Source: Scleromitrula shiraiana
Taxonomy: Eukaryota > Ascomycota > Leotiomycetes > Helotiales > Sclerotiniaceae
Direction: 5' to 3'
NCBI GenBank assembly: GCA_028455995.1
Contig: JABELC010000008.1
Span: forward strand, 1,790,001-1,854,000
Length of the DNA stretch: 64,000 bases
Position 1 is the stretch's first letter, and the number at the start of each line of letters is the position of its first letter. The translations under genes were made by a program, and so were the position numbers. Shown piece by piece: positions 9,966 through 20,859 of the stretch. Under the pieces are notes generated by a model. It was not told the origin of the DNA and ran no database searches. It saw only the letters and a list, made by a program, of their open reading frames with translations.

Positions 9966-10727
9966 TTATGGATACCTATGAGCCTCAAAGCTCTTCATTT
10001 AAGTCAACGCTTTCTGTATGAATCGATCTTAATACTGACTACATCAACTCTAAATGTGTAAAAAATCGGTTCTTCTCAAAACTTGTGGCTTATTTCAAAT
10101 CTTGATCCTTGAGAATTTGTGAATAATCACTATTTTAATCAATAGGATGCAGTTTTGATTCTCATAGAGACGTTCGAGAGTGTGAATAATTGGAAAAATG
10201 AGGACGAATGACCATCGTTTGGAGTAAGTCGGTGAATAATAGTTTTCCTTTCGATTGTAATTGCTTTTCAGTGATATTTCACGCAAGTATGTGAATAATA
10301 TCACGTCTTCATGTAAGCACGTATTATGGGCGTATCCTGTTACTTTAAGCTCCCATATATGTATATAAATTGAACAGCCCACAACAAAATCAAAAGTAGT
10401 AGGCTGTCAGTGATCACAAGTACTGCAATGATTTCTTCACAAATAGAGAAGTATAATATTCCTCCTAACTGAATATTTGAATTCTCATAATGTCAAAAAC
10501 ATCAGTTGATATCACGGTACCAACTAGAATAATAATAATAAAAAGAATGTCCAATGATAGAATTTTGACAATAAACGAATGTTCTTCCAAACAGCCTCTG
10601 GGCCCACCCTATTACGCTTGCAGCAATACGAGTGAATATTCGAAAGTGAGATATAGGAAATCTTCATCTGTGTGAATAGTTGATAATTGAAACAGTGATT
10701 CTGATAATCTAAGAATAAGTAGCCGCT
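9966..10727. other. Spacer between copies 3 and 4
   Basis: AT-rich, no supported gene. Holds another variant of the flank module: ATTCCTCCTAACTGAATATTTGAATTC near 10448-10480 and AATAAACGAATGTTCTTCCAAAC near 10570-10593. A 95-codon open frame at 10095-10382 on the minus strand has no recognisable feature. Confidence 0.5.
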
Positions 10728-11528
10728 TTATTGGAGTTGGATCATTTTTTCATCTTCAATTAAGGGCATAAATGTGTAGACCCATTTGATGTTTTCGGCG
10801 TCTGGACCAAAGGCTCTTTCATAAATCGGTTTCCAAAGAGAGGCCTTGATAGCAAATCCCAGATGTCCTGCATCTCCAGCAACTTGATTTTCAGTGTAAA
10901 ACTGCTTGATAACTTGTCTCACCGGATCCACATAATAAAGGACCCACTGCTGCTGAGTTAACTTCAGTCTCGCTACCCATTCTTTTGTCTTATGAAATGG
11001 TTTTGGTTGGCCTTTATACTAACCCTTCACATCGCTAAGCCTCTCAAAGATGAATTTTAGCCGAGTACAGTCGTATACTGGATATCTATTTGTTACTTTC
11101 TTCTGCCTGTGGTAAGGTCGTGGTATTTTATTTAAAACTTGTGCCAATGTTGAAAAACTAACAAGTTCCATCGTATGGTTGTCCACTGTGAGAGTGAAAT
11201 ATGCACAAGTGAGACTAATCAAGAGGATCTAGTGAGAATCGATCTTTTCTATGTAAGATTTTTGCTGTTTCTCATTGTATACATTCTGCCGCCTTCATAT
11301 GGCTCAAGTATAGTAACATCCCGCATGAGTTTGGTCCAATTCTAGCGGAAGTTTCAATATATGTCTTATTCTAGGCTCTAACTCTTCCGAAGTATTTGCA
11401 AAAGATATATTATTGTTCAATGTGAGTTTTTTCCTGCCTTCAATGACTTCTGGCGTTTCGCCTTCCACATCTCGAATGCCCCCCATTCTCCGCAACTCAT
11501 TAACCGACGGTGCTTGGCCTTGAGACAT
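10728..11528 (-). pseudogene. Tandem-family copy 4, decayed
   Basis: Likely original start is the ATG at 11528 (MSQGQAPSVNELRRMGG). The frame breaks near 11304-11330, where reading must shift to continue as MRDVTILEPYEGG. Homology resumes at ISLTCAYFTL (about 11220) and runs to DVKG, where an in-frame TAG at 11019-11021 interrupts it. Reading through in the same frame gives PFHKTKEWVARLKL, then QQWVLYYVDPVRQVIKQFY, and on to the end at 10728. The EW ... DPVRQVIKQFY segment aligns with the relic in copy 5 and with the PLRKAIEAFY region of copy 3. A small intron between 11225 and 11290 is possible but does not restore frame. The TAG is one C-to-T change from CAG. Confidence 0.65.
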
Positions 11529-11766
11529 CTTCTTTGAGTCCTCGATGTAAAGAATACCTTGACACTGGCATCTTCGAAAACTCTGTCTACGGAATGTTCC
11601 TCCAATTGATTCTAATCTTATTACTCGAAAGGAATCACGGTGCTTGTGATAATCGTGCTTTTTTGTAAGACCAATCCAATCTTTTATTTCTTGCACTCAA
11701 AAGACTACAGTGTTGTCTTTCTGGATGGGAAATAAATCGATCGACTACCTCTAATTGGTTGGCATC

Positions 11767-13007
11767 TTACAGTTTGCCTTCTAGAGTAATGATAAATCCA
11801 GACATGGCAGCGAGTCCATAGGGACTTTCTGGGGCATTCTTGTATCGTGCGTAGTATTTCCGGATTCCATATTGCACAGGATCAAAGAAATAAATCTCAA
11901 GTATCTCCATTTTAAAGTCGCCGCACCACTCTATTGATATCCTTAGAGCACACTGCCGAACGTATTTTAGTTTTTTCGAGACACTTTTGATCTTGAATAA
12001 ACACTTCTTCGATAATGGCCTTCAAGTCGCGACAGTTATATGAAGCATTGCCCATTCTTCTATTCGCAAGTTCAGGCCAAGGTATACCATTCAGAATATT
12101 AACTACAGGCTCCAAAAAAGAAGGATTGAAGTTATGTATTGACTCTTCTAGATATGCACATGTGAAAGCGATCAGAATCATCTCATAGGCATCGATACGT
12201 TTCACACGTTGATCGTACTTAGATGTTCTACCCTATAGCATATCTGGTTTGAAGAACATCATTTTCCCATTGATTTCAAGTCTCATTAAAGGTTTCTTGA
12301 GCGTCTCTACATGTAGTTTCATTTCAACAAAATATTCAATACTAAGCCTATTCATTTCGCCCACACTGTTATCCTTATTGTCAAATTGAGTGACACCGGC
12401 CAATCCATTCCTTCCAATAGCCTCATTCGAAACTTCCATCTCCAAATAGTGATTTTGGTATCCCGGCACAAACGGCATCAGTTGCGCCTCAGCCTGCGGA
12501 TGTTGCTGTAAATATGAACTTGGCTGTTGGACGGCGCCGTTTTGTTGGTAGCCCCCGACGGAGGCGACGCGGTATCTATTCCGTAATTTATCGCCCTGGT
12601 AATTTCGGCTGTTACCAATGGGAACCGCTATCTTGGTTCAACTGCTGGCCGGGCCCATATCGCTGAATACCCCCCATAACACCTGTATTAAATTGACTTG
12701 GATGATGATTGCCCCCAGTGAAAGCTACATCATGTTGATTTGATAGTGGATTGCTTCTGTATGGTTGATTATTCTCAGGAAAACTCATGTTACCTGATAT
12801 CAACTGCTGTGGACTTGGTAAATTCGTATATGTTTCTTGAGAATAATCGTATGGGTAACCATAACTAGGATTTGGAGAAAAATGCTGTCCCTTGCCCAGT
12901 TCATCACCATCTATCGTATCATCTGTGGCCCTTCCTTTTCCCTTACGATCCGAGTTATTCGTGTTAAACATTATGCAAGCTTTATAGGGGGGGGGTTCGT
13001 CGTTCAT
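11767..13007 (-). pseudogene. Tandem-family copy 5, decayed
   Basis: A first segment (13007-12612) encodes a Gly/Asn/Pro/Gln-rich N-terminus (YGYPYDYSQETY near residues 42-53) and stops at a TAA at 12612. A shift of frame there continues as NYQGDKLRNRYRVASVGGYQ and on to FFKPDML, where an in-frame TAG sits at 12233-12235. The same frame then resumes as YDQRVKRIDAYEMILIAFTCAYLEE. Near 11935 a second frame change leads to SIEWCGDFKMEILEIYFFDP, ending with a TAA at 11767. The last part matches copy 4 (EWVARLK ... YYVDPVRQ). Three lesions in one copy make a functional product unlikely, unless unrecognised introns remove them. The start region includes a C9 run near 12988 that could hide an indel. 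Confidence 0.65.
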
Positions 13008-13460
13008 TGTAATTTTGAAAGATACTGTGACGGTACAGAATGGTTAGTTGAGGGGTCAGGGTTAGGGTTTGTTCAGGGGTCGCCGGAACGGAAGAACGTT
13101 GTTTTGCCTCTATATAGTTATATTGGTAGTACTGTACTGTACGTAGAGAGGCAGGTCTGTATCATCATCTACTTAGGAGGTCTGTATTATCATCTATTTA
13201 AGATCGTGGTATCTACATATATTTTGTACCTAGTATTTCGTACTACATATTTATCCCTTTACAATACTATGGCGCGAGTGCGACTTGCTGGAGGTTTGTA
13301 GATACTTGGTTTTGGATTTGAGATATTACTGTTCTGAACTTTCGACCCTGGCTGAGAAGAAATATGTGTGCGTTGAAGGTGGTTAACCCAACTGAAAGCA
13401 AGTTGCATGTCCGCTCTCTTTCTTGTACGTCACCATCTTTCTTGCAATTCGATGTCTTTC
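13008..13460. other. Spacer, nothing recognised
   Basis: Between the copy 5 relic and the 3' end of the NF-X1-like gene. It contains a duplicated GTCTGTATTATCATCTA-like phrase near 13153-13198 and no supported gene. Confidence 0.5.
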
Positions 13461-15742
13461 TTACAAATCTTCAGGCGTTGTTCTAACGCTACAAAATAAT
13501 ATATTAGCATTACAACTACAAATTAGGAAGATAAAAACTTACCTTCCGCCACATGACGATCCTGTCATCTCAAATTCGCGTGTTCTCATGGCACTGATAA
13601 TGGCTAGAGGAATCAATAAAGCCTCCTCTACACCACTAGGAGGAGATCCCTCGTAAATACCATTTCTGATACACATATCTAATCTTTGCCGACCATGTCC
13701 AAAGCTAGCGGCACGCATTACAATATTCTCATCATATTTATTCGACCACTCACTGTCTAATCTCTTACGCAATCCCTCGTTGTCCAAGTTGTCGATGTTG
13801 AAGACTCGCATAAAAGGTTGGAGCTCGCAGTGTTTCAATGCATCGTATATACCCGAAATGCCGAATCCTAGATCGGGAATGAGAATATGTGAACCATATT
13901 TTTCTAATGTTCCATTCCAGAGCGGATAGCTGTAGATTGGTTTGAAAGTTGGCAATGTTTCGCTCGTTGAGCGTCCAACAGAAAACCATCTTGTTGCTAC
14001 ATCTTCTTCATCTGTTTCTCTTAGACGCCATTGTTTATTGTCGACATCTACATCGACATGTACATGGTAAGAAGATGACAGCTTGCCCGAAAATCTATGG
14101 TAATACTGGTAAGAAGCATTACTATCGACAACAGGCTCGAAGACCGGAGTGAGATAGAAGGGTTGATCATCTGCAGATTTATCAAGGTTGCGGATATTAT
14201 AGTAATTTGCTGCGATGTAAGATTGCGACCTTCCTGAACCTATAAGCCTGCTCATTGAAACACGAGAATTGAAGCCATCGCAGGAATGTTTCATGTTATT
14301 GTACCAAACAATATCCGGACCACCAGCAAATCTAGATCCAAAAATTAGTATCGTCTATTACCTAAGGGGAGAAAGTGCCTACCCAAGAAATGGCAAGATA
14401 ACCATTGCTAAGCATAGTAACAGGGCCATCAAGCGAGTTAGAGCGCTGCAGTAGCCGGGTTTGGTTGAGGTGGCTGGTACATTGCTACGTCGCACTTTTT
14501 GAATGAAGTCTAATACGTCGAAGATGAAACCAAATATTGGCAAAGAAAAAACCAAGAAGATCACAGCAACAAAACAAAGAACGAAACCTTCCGCAGTGGC
14601 ATGGGAATCTGCAAATTTTGGGTATTTGTATGGCTGTGTATGCCATTGGATGTGATACGAATACCAGATAGCCAGAGATATATAAAAGAAGAGGATGAGT
14701 GTACAGCCGATTATAGAGCTGCGTAGCTGGCCTCTATGTTCTGGTTTGGAGAACTGCTTGAGTCCTTCCCAGAAAGTTTTAGATGCTCTGGAAACCGTGT
14801 TTGCACAACTTGATGTGCATTCGCGCTCACAAGGTCCTGGATGACAAATCTTGGAGCAAGAAACACGATTTCCGTGTTGGCAATGTTGTTTTGCAGCACA
14901 CGTTTGCTTGCAAGAATTTGGAGTTGAATTATCCAACGACAAATCCGGTGAGCCTCTTCCACACCAGCATGATGAAGACGGTTCTCCTTGTAGGGAGGCC
15001 ATGCAATGTGGGCATTTCCACTGGATGATCCTGCTGCCGAATATTCTTTTACCGCTCGCAATGGACCATGACTTGGAGCACTGAAAGTGGAGTACGTTGT
15101 GACATTCTCGACAATGCCACATGCTGCGTGTGGCGAGCACACTTTCCATGCAGACGGAACATTTTTGACTAAACCAAAAGTTAGAATAGTATAATTTGGA
15201 ATTAATTTCGAAGGGATGAAAATTTATCATGGCCGCCGGCAATGAATTTCATGAATGAGTCGATCAGATGCAAGTGGGTACAGACACATCAAACGAGGGA
15301 TCAAATGTTAAGATCCTTTCTTGTGTATCACATTTAGACGTTTTATAATTCCATAGGATGAAATCAAATTTGCCATTCAAAGTGTTCACACACAAGAAAA
15401 CGACCTCCCCGTGTCAATATAAATTTGGATCGACTCGAAATTGACGAACTGATACACCAAGTACATGATTGGAAAATATTCCCGTCTTGATTAAACTTTC
15501 AGAAATAGCTGGGTTGGATATACGTACTTTCCGTTTCTTATGTCCTCGAGGATTCTGTTGCCACGCTCGGCTGCGGAGGAATCAGGAATACCAATCGAAC
15601 TTCCGGGCTGAGAGGAACCTATGCTTTGCATAGAAACTGCATGGCTATCGTCAAATGGGTTATCATCTGCCATGTCAGCGGAGTTGTGAGTACTGTTACT
15701 CCGGTCCGAGAGAGAGCGCTGACTGAATATAGGTAAAGACAT
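13461..15742 (-). CDS. NF-X1/RING-type zinc-finger membrane protein
   Basis: Four exons: 15742-15528, 15168-14383, 14331-13543, 13488-13461 (605 aa). Donors GTACGT, GTAGGC and GTAAGT; phases agree at each join. Residues 1-70 are a disordered Ser-rich N-terminus. A RING-like Cys/His cluster starts near residue 75 (CSVCMESV, WHCRECHNVLHFQCSKSW, WKCPHC), typical of NF-X1 proteins, followed by NF-X1-type fingers (CKQTCAAKQHCQHGNRVSC, CHPGPC). Three hydrophobic segments then follow (IIGCTLILFFYISLAIW; GFVLCFVAVIFLVFSLPIFG; LMALLLCLAMVILPFLG), so the protein is probably anchored in a membrane with the RING in the cytosol. The last 260 residues are unrecognised. Inferred role: membrane-bound E3 ubiquitin ligase. 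Intron 1 is long for this window (359 nt). Confidence 0.75.
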
Positions 15743-17223
15743 TGTAAACGATTGCTTGACCAGCTGTGAAATGATTGAAAGTAAAGGTAGAGGAGTGAAA
15801 TACTTTGGGGGAATATGGAAAGCGTTATATATATTTTTTAGGTCAGATTATCGCACCAATCAAGCTGCAAGCTAACTAGGCGTTAGATGGCTAGAACTGT
15901 CTCGATACAGCATACTTTTCTAGGCCACTCAATAGTTTCAACTTCGAGCCCTCCTCTAGTGTTGGGCATGAAAGTTCTTACTTAAAACCACAATCTGTTG
16001 AGTCGAGACCCAGTTACTTCCAACATGTAAACATCATAGTTTAACCTGAAAAGTATACAGTATCAAACAAGTGTGTAAACTAGTCGCGTCCATCGTTCTG
16101 GCCGTAATAGCGTACCAAAGAAACACATCGTGTGATCAAATCAAACTTTACAAGTGCAATGATTAAGAAGATAGAACAAACGGCCGACTTTGATGTCAAG
16201 AAAGAGCTAATGTGCTAGACTTCTAGACTTTACCAGTTAAATTGAGAAAAGATGTCATAGTTCATTTGAATGTCGCTACTAACAACGATACTATTACTGC
16301 AAAAATTATCTTGAAGTCATACAACTTCCCCGTAAACACAAACTATCTAAGTTCACATTCTTCCATTGGAGGTTGCTGATATAAGATTCATGATGTCTCC
16401 TTGGTGATGATGTATGTACCGGTAGTTAATTTTAGCTCAATTTGGTGGCCCACAAAAATGACGAAAAGCCCCCGCAACGTTGAAACTAAACCTTTTCATA
16501 CCTAGCTCACTAAAAACGCCAAGGGGACTGACTACGTCCAAGTGATACCAATGACAACTTCGAGAATTCCGGGGTAACTGCGGACCGGAAAATACCAAAA
16601 TGACTCGAATCACATTACATTTGGAGAACTCAATACCAAACCGAGAGGATGTGATTCTTTTGATGATGGAGAAGAAGAGTCTTAGGAAAGTTACCATTAC
16701 AATTTGCGTATCAGAGTAGCAATAAGTTTGTGCTTCGAACGTATGTTCCTGTACAGTAAATGCAAAGATAAGCCCATTGTTATATTTTTAGTCCAGGAAG
16801 CACAATTTCCGTGAATCCTGCGGGAGGAATATGGATTCGAAACAAATCAGCGAATGGCCTGATACGGGCAGTGTAACTATGTAGTGAATCACTCAAAATG
16901 ATACGATCGACTCACCAATTTAATAATTGAACAAAGTACCTTCTCTGTTTACATATTGAACTCTTCTCTCCATTTCCTTCTTTCTCTTTGAAATAATAGA
17001 AATTGTTGCTTCGTACATCGATACTCGTTGGCAATTATTTTCTCTTCTCCCCCTTTTATCTCTCGACATATCAAATTTTTGTGCCCGCTATCAATAACTT
17101 TTGGCAGAATACCACACATTATCAAACCAAATACATGGAACCTCAAGCATCTTCGCTCTGAATTTGAACTTAAAGATCTCCACATATCAAATACCAGTTC
17201 ATTATCCAAGCGAAAGAACCAAT
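15743..17223. other. Spacer holding two divergent promoters
   Basis: 1.5 kb between the divergent NF-X1-like gene and the coiled-coil gene. A TATATATATTTTT tract lies near 15830. A TTTTCTCTTCTCCCCC pyrimidine tract near 17038-17055 is a likely promoter/leader element of the plus-strand gene. No coding region supported; an 86-codon open frame at 16437-16697 on the minus strand has no homology I recognise. Confidence 0.5.
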
Positions 17224-20200
17224 ATGTCAAATAGACAAGGACTTGGGATTAATATCCCTCCTTATGGACATGATTACATGCCACAATTCAACGACGACGA
17301 CCCCCCATACACACCACTTCCTAACTACCGCCCCCTCACTCTTATGAGTCAAGGTCCCAGATTGAGGGACGCAGCACGACCTCCCCAAACCCCTCCCAAT
17401 CAATCATTCAATCCAAACAGCAATATCCCAGCCCCAAACAACCCATTCCCCAACGCACCATACAACTATCAAAGATTCGACACCGACACATTTCCAACCC
17501 AAAACAATCCACCCGTCATATACCCCTCTCAACATTCATATTCCAACTGGTCTTGTCCGACACCACCTACGACATTTGCACCACCCTATTGCACATCATA
17601 TCTTCCGCACGATCTACTATCTTCTCCGGCACCGCCCATGGCAAATTTACACAGTAGACCGACTCAACTACCTGAGGAATGGTGCCCGGCACAATCATAC
17701 TGTGGAAATACGTGGGGCCAATCTCCCGGTTTCAGAATGCCTCAATATCCCGCGCAACCTACATACAATTCTTTTCAAGCTGGTGTTGATGGGGATATTG
17801 AAAACCAAGGAACATCCACACCTCAGTTTTATCCATTATCTACAAACCATGACAAGAGTCTGTGGAATCCAACTTTTGTTAATAGCTCAGAACAGTTTCC
17901 TGCTCAGTATCCACAGAATTGTTCTCTGAATAGGTATAACAGGGATATTTCAAGCCAGTCAACATCCACACCTTACCAGTATCTACTATCTCAGACCCAA
18001 ACCACCGATCCAAATCATCAAGACCATGACAAGGACAATTTTCCACACGGCGGACAAGATACGAATATTTCAACCCAAATGCCATTCCCACCACACGCCC
18101 CTTTTCCATCCCAAAGCCCAAGCACAGACCCAATTCATCAAACCCAACAAACACCCCCTCAACCCTCACCCACCGATGTCGAAGCCATGCTAAATACCTG
18201 CATCGACGACATCCTCACAATCCAGTCCTGTATAACCCAGCGAATCGACGCCGCAAACCTCGCGCAAACCATCCATCTCCCACCCCGCTCTCCAGACTGC
18301 GAATGGATACAGCTAAAAGTAGGATTAGCAATGCTCCTCGATCGACTAAGAGCCAGACATCGGGAGAAAGCCCGCGGATTGGTTCCTCTGACTCCCGAGA
18401 GGATGGATCCGGTTATTGTGGAGTTTTTCTATGGTCGTGTTAGCCGAGATCAACCGCTTCTTAAATTAACGCTCGATGCGGTTCTAGTATCGAGGGAGAA
18501 AATTCGGGGTATGAGAACGTTGTATTGTGCGGGGATGGAGGAGTGGGAGGCGAGGGATTTTGGGGGTGCGTGGGCAAGGGGAAGTGGAAGTGGAAGTGGA
18601 AGTGGAAGGGAGAGGAGGGTTTGTTTTGAGGATTGTCGGGCGTTGGAGAATGAACTGGATGCGTTTGAGAAGCGACTTGAGCGTGTGATTCCCAACAAGG
18701 AACTTTGGGATAGATGTGTTCAGTATGAGGATGAAGATGGGGATGATTGTGGTGATGATGAGGAGGGGGAGGACGGTGATGAGGATGCTGATGATGAAGA
18801 CGAAGACGAAGATGAAGACGAAAATTCCACTGCGGCAACTCATTCAAATGAAGCAGCTAACGAGGATCTCATCACTCAATCCCTATCTACTGATATCTCC
18901 CCCACATCTCTCCTGCCCAACTACGAACGTCGAAGAGAAGTACCCACTAGTATCCCATCACACGTACGGAACCAACATCTATTTAATTCCCAATGGAATC
19001 TAAACCCGAATACAAATTCAAACTTAGACTCAAGTCCTAATTACGAGGTATCTCCTTGGCATGTTTCGGTTTCGGTTCCGGCTGATGTTACACCGCATCA
19101 TCGGGCATCTTCTCCGTTGATTTCTCCGAAGTCAACTGTTACTACACCAGCGTGTATAACCAGCCACGATTTACACCAAAATAGTAGTTCGAATCTTGGA
19201 TACTTGGCTTCCGGAGATATGCAAGATACAGACGGTGATACAGATACAGAGATGGAGGATGAGTATGGGAATGGTATACTCACGCCATCCACACCATCTT
19301 CGGTTCGCAATGACTCGCCAATACTTGGTGTTGAAGATGAACATCCATCGACAGTTGCGGCTGCCCAGGATCAAGTAAAGTCCCGCGCGGAGTACCTTGC
19401 TAGATTGGGTCTAGTTATCGATGAGGGATTTGAACATAGATACATACGACATATGAAAATATGTGCTGTTAATGAAATAGATGATGATTGGATCAGGCAG
19501 TTAAAGGTGTATATTGAGGACAAGAAGGGTGATAAGGAAGACAGTACGGACATTGAGAAGGTTAGGAGGAAAGTGAAAGCATGGAAAGCAGTGTTGGCAG
19601 AGATGGAGATTGAGATTGAGGAAGAGGGGGAGGAAGGGCATGAGGAGGATAGTACAGATATTGAGAGGTTGAGGAGTCAAGTGCAGGCAGGGGAGGAATT
19701 GAAGGAATTGGTAGATATTGTGCAAGAGAGTGTACATGGAACAGATGAATTAGAGGAGAAGATTGAAATTCTAGAAAAATCCAAGGAGAAAGATAGAAAG
19801 GAGATCAAGGAATCAGAGGAGAAAGTCGAGGTGTTAGGGGTCATGGATATGATAGCATTGAACGACTGGAATACGATCTTTAGATTGGAAGAAAAAGTAG
19901 AGAGTTTGGGGAGGGATAAAGAAGAATTGATAAACATTGTGAATGAAGATAACCGCGGGATTGCATTATTAGAGGACAAGATTAAGCTTCTAGAAGATAC
20001 ACGAGCGCAGTGGCAGAATATGAAAAATGAAGAAGGCACTAAGAGGATCGACGACTTGGAAGAGAAATTCAACGATCTTGTAAAGCAAAGAGAAAGAGAA
20101 TGGAAGAGGGAGAGCGATGAATTGAAATCCGTTAAGAAAAAACATAAGGAGGAGATCGATAGACTGGAGTACGCGATTGATAGATGGGAGCACAGTAGAG

Positions 20201-20682
20201 AATTGTTGGCTTCTGTTGGAAAGAAAGACAAGAAGAGGATTGAAGAATTGGAGAAAAAAGTGAAGGCTTTGGAGAAGGAAAGAAAGAGGTTGAATGATAC
20301 TGCAGAGGCAGACAAGAACGAGGTTGAGATATTGGAGAAGAAAGTGGAGGATTTGGAAGAGGAAAGGTTAGAAGATGATACGAATGAGCAGGAAGAAGTC
20401 CTCAAAATGCAAGAGAAGGCCAATAATCAAATTCCATCGGTTATAGATATGAGACCATCGTGGGTGGAACGAAAACTTTTGAACAAAAGTACGACGAACC
20501 AGAATCAGAATCGAAACCCCCCCTCATATCATCAGTCTTCGTTTCCGACACCGCCCATCCAACCTATTTATCACTTAAGAAGAAAACCTTTGCCATCACT
20601 AAAACGCCATCACCAAGCATTGACAAGTCAAGCAACGGAATCGAATATTCATATTGGCGAGAAGCTAGAGAACGTGAACTAA
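17224..20682 (+). CDS. Large orphan coiled-coil protein (1152 aa)
   Basis: Function not recognised. The ATG at 17224 (CAATATGTC) is the first ATG in a frame that is open further upstream. Residues 1-310 are Pro/Asn/Gln/Tyr-rich and disordered. Residues about 315-480 look folded and helical (VEAMLNTCIDDILTIQSCI, WIQLKVGLAMLLDRLRARH, PVIVEFFYGRVSRDQPLLKL). A pure acidic run of about 30 Asp/Glu residues sits near 500-535, then a Ser/Pro linker. From about residue 690 to 1080 there is a long heptad-rich, Lys/Glu-rich coiled coil with repeated LEEK(V/I)E.LE phrases. This resembles a scaffold or tether more than an enzyme. The C-terminus after about residue 1100 may be read in another frame (see findings). 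Confidence 0.75.
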   Translation: MSNRQGLGINIPPYGHDYMPQFNDDDPPYTPLPNYRPLTLMSQGPRLRDAARPPQTPPNQSFNPNSNIPAPNNPFPNAPYNYQRFDTDTFPTQNNPPVIYPSQHSYSNWSCPTPPTTFAPPYCTSYLPHDLLSSPAPPMANLHSRPTQLPEEWCPAQSYCGNTWGQSPGFRMPQYPAQPTYNSFQAGVDGDIENQGTSTPQFYPLSTNHDKSLWNPTFVNSSEQFPAQYPQNCSLNRYNRDISSQSTSTPYQYLLSQTQTTDPNHQDHDKDNFPHGGQDTNISTQMPFPPHAPFPSQSPSTDPIHQTQQTPPQPSPTDVEAMLNTCIDDILTIQSCITQRIDAANLAQTIHLPPRSPDCEWIQLKVGLAMLLDRLRARHREKARGLVPLTPERMDPVIVEFFYGRVSRDQPLLKLTLDAVLVSREKIRGMRTLYCAGMEEWEARDFGGAWARGSGSGSGSGRERRVCFEDCRALENELDAFEKRLERVIPNKELWDRCVQYEDEDGDDCGDDEEGEDGDEDADDEDEDEDEDENSTAATHSNEAANEDLITQSLSTDISPTSLLPNYERRREVPTSIPSHVRNQHLFNSQWNLNPNTNSNLDSSPNYEVSPWHVSVSVPADVTPHHRASSPLISPKSTVTTPACITSHDLHQNSSSNLGYLASGDMQDTDGDTDTEMEDEYGNGILTPSTPSSVRNDSPILGVEDEHPSTVAAAQDQVKSRAEYLARLGLVIDEGFEHRYIRHMKICAVNEIDDDWIRQLKVYIEDKKGDKEDSTDIEKVRRKVKAWKAVLAEMEIEIEEEGEEGHEEDSTDIERLRSQVQAGEELKELVDIVQESVHGTDELEEKIEILEKSKEKDRKEIKESEEKVEVLGVMDMIALNDWNTIFRLEEKVESLGRDKEELINIVNEDNRGIALLEDKIKLLEDTRAQWQNMKNEEGTKRIDDLEEKFNDLVKQREREWKRESDELKSVKKKHKEEIDRLEYAIDRWEHSRELLASVGKKDKKRIEELEKKVKALEKERKRLNDTAEADKNEVEILEKKVEDLEEERLEDDTNEQEEVLKMQEKANNQIPSVIDMRPSWVERKLLNKSTTNQNQNRNPPSYHQSSFPTPPIQPIYHLRRKPLPSLKRHHQALTSQATESNIHIGEKLENVN

Positions 20683-20859
20683 ATCCTCAAATTCGGGGAA
20701 TATTTCACCACACTGTGGCGGAGATGCTTCGCAAAGACTTATTTAGAGGGGAGGAGGGAGAGAGAGATTTAGAACGAGCAATTGATTTATAGAAGTAAGA
20801 TGAATGTAAATGTTTTTTTTTTTTTGCCATAGCCAGAAATAGTCATCGATAGATAGATA

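Noticed and set aside
17101..17223. Upstream extension of the coiled-coil protein to 17101
   Set aside because: There is no ATG at 17101 (it is TTG); the first ATG in frame is 17224 with a good context.
19677..20423. 248-codon Ser/Phe/Leu-rich frame antisense to the coiled-coil gene
   Set aside because: A mirror of Glu/Lys codons in the coiled coil; composition is explained fully by the sense strand.
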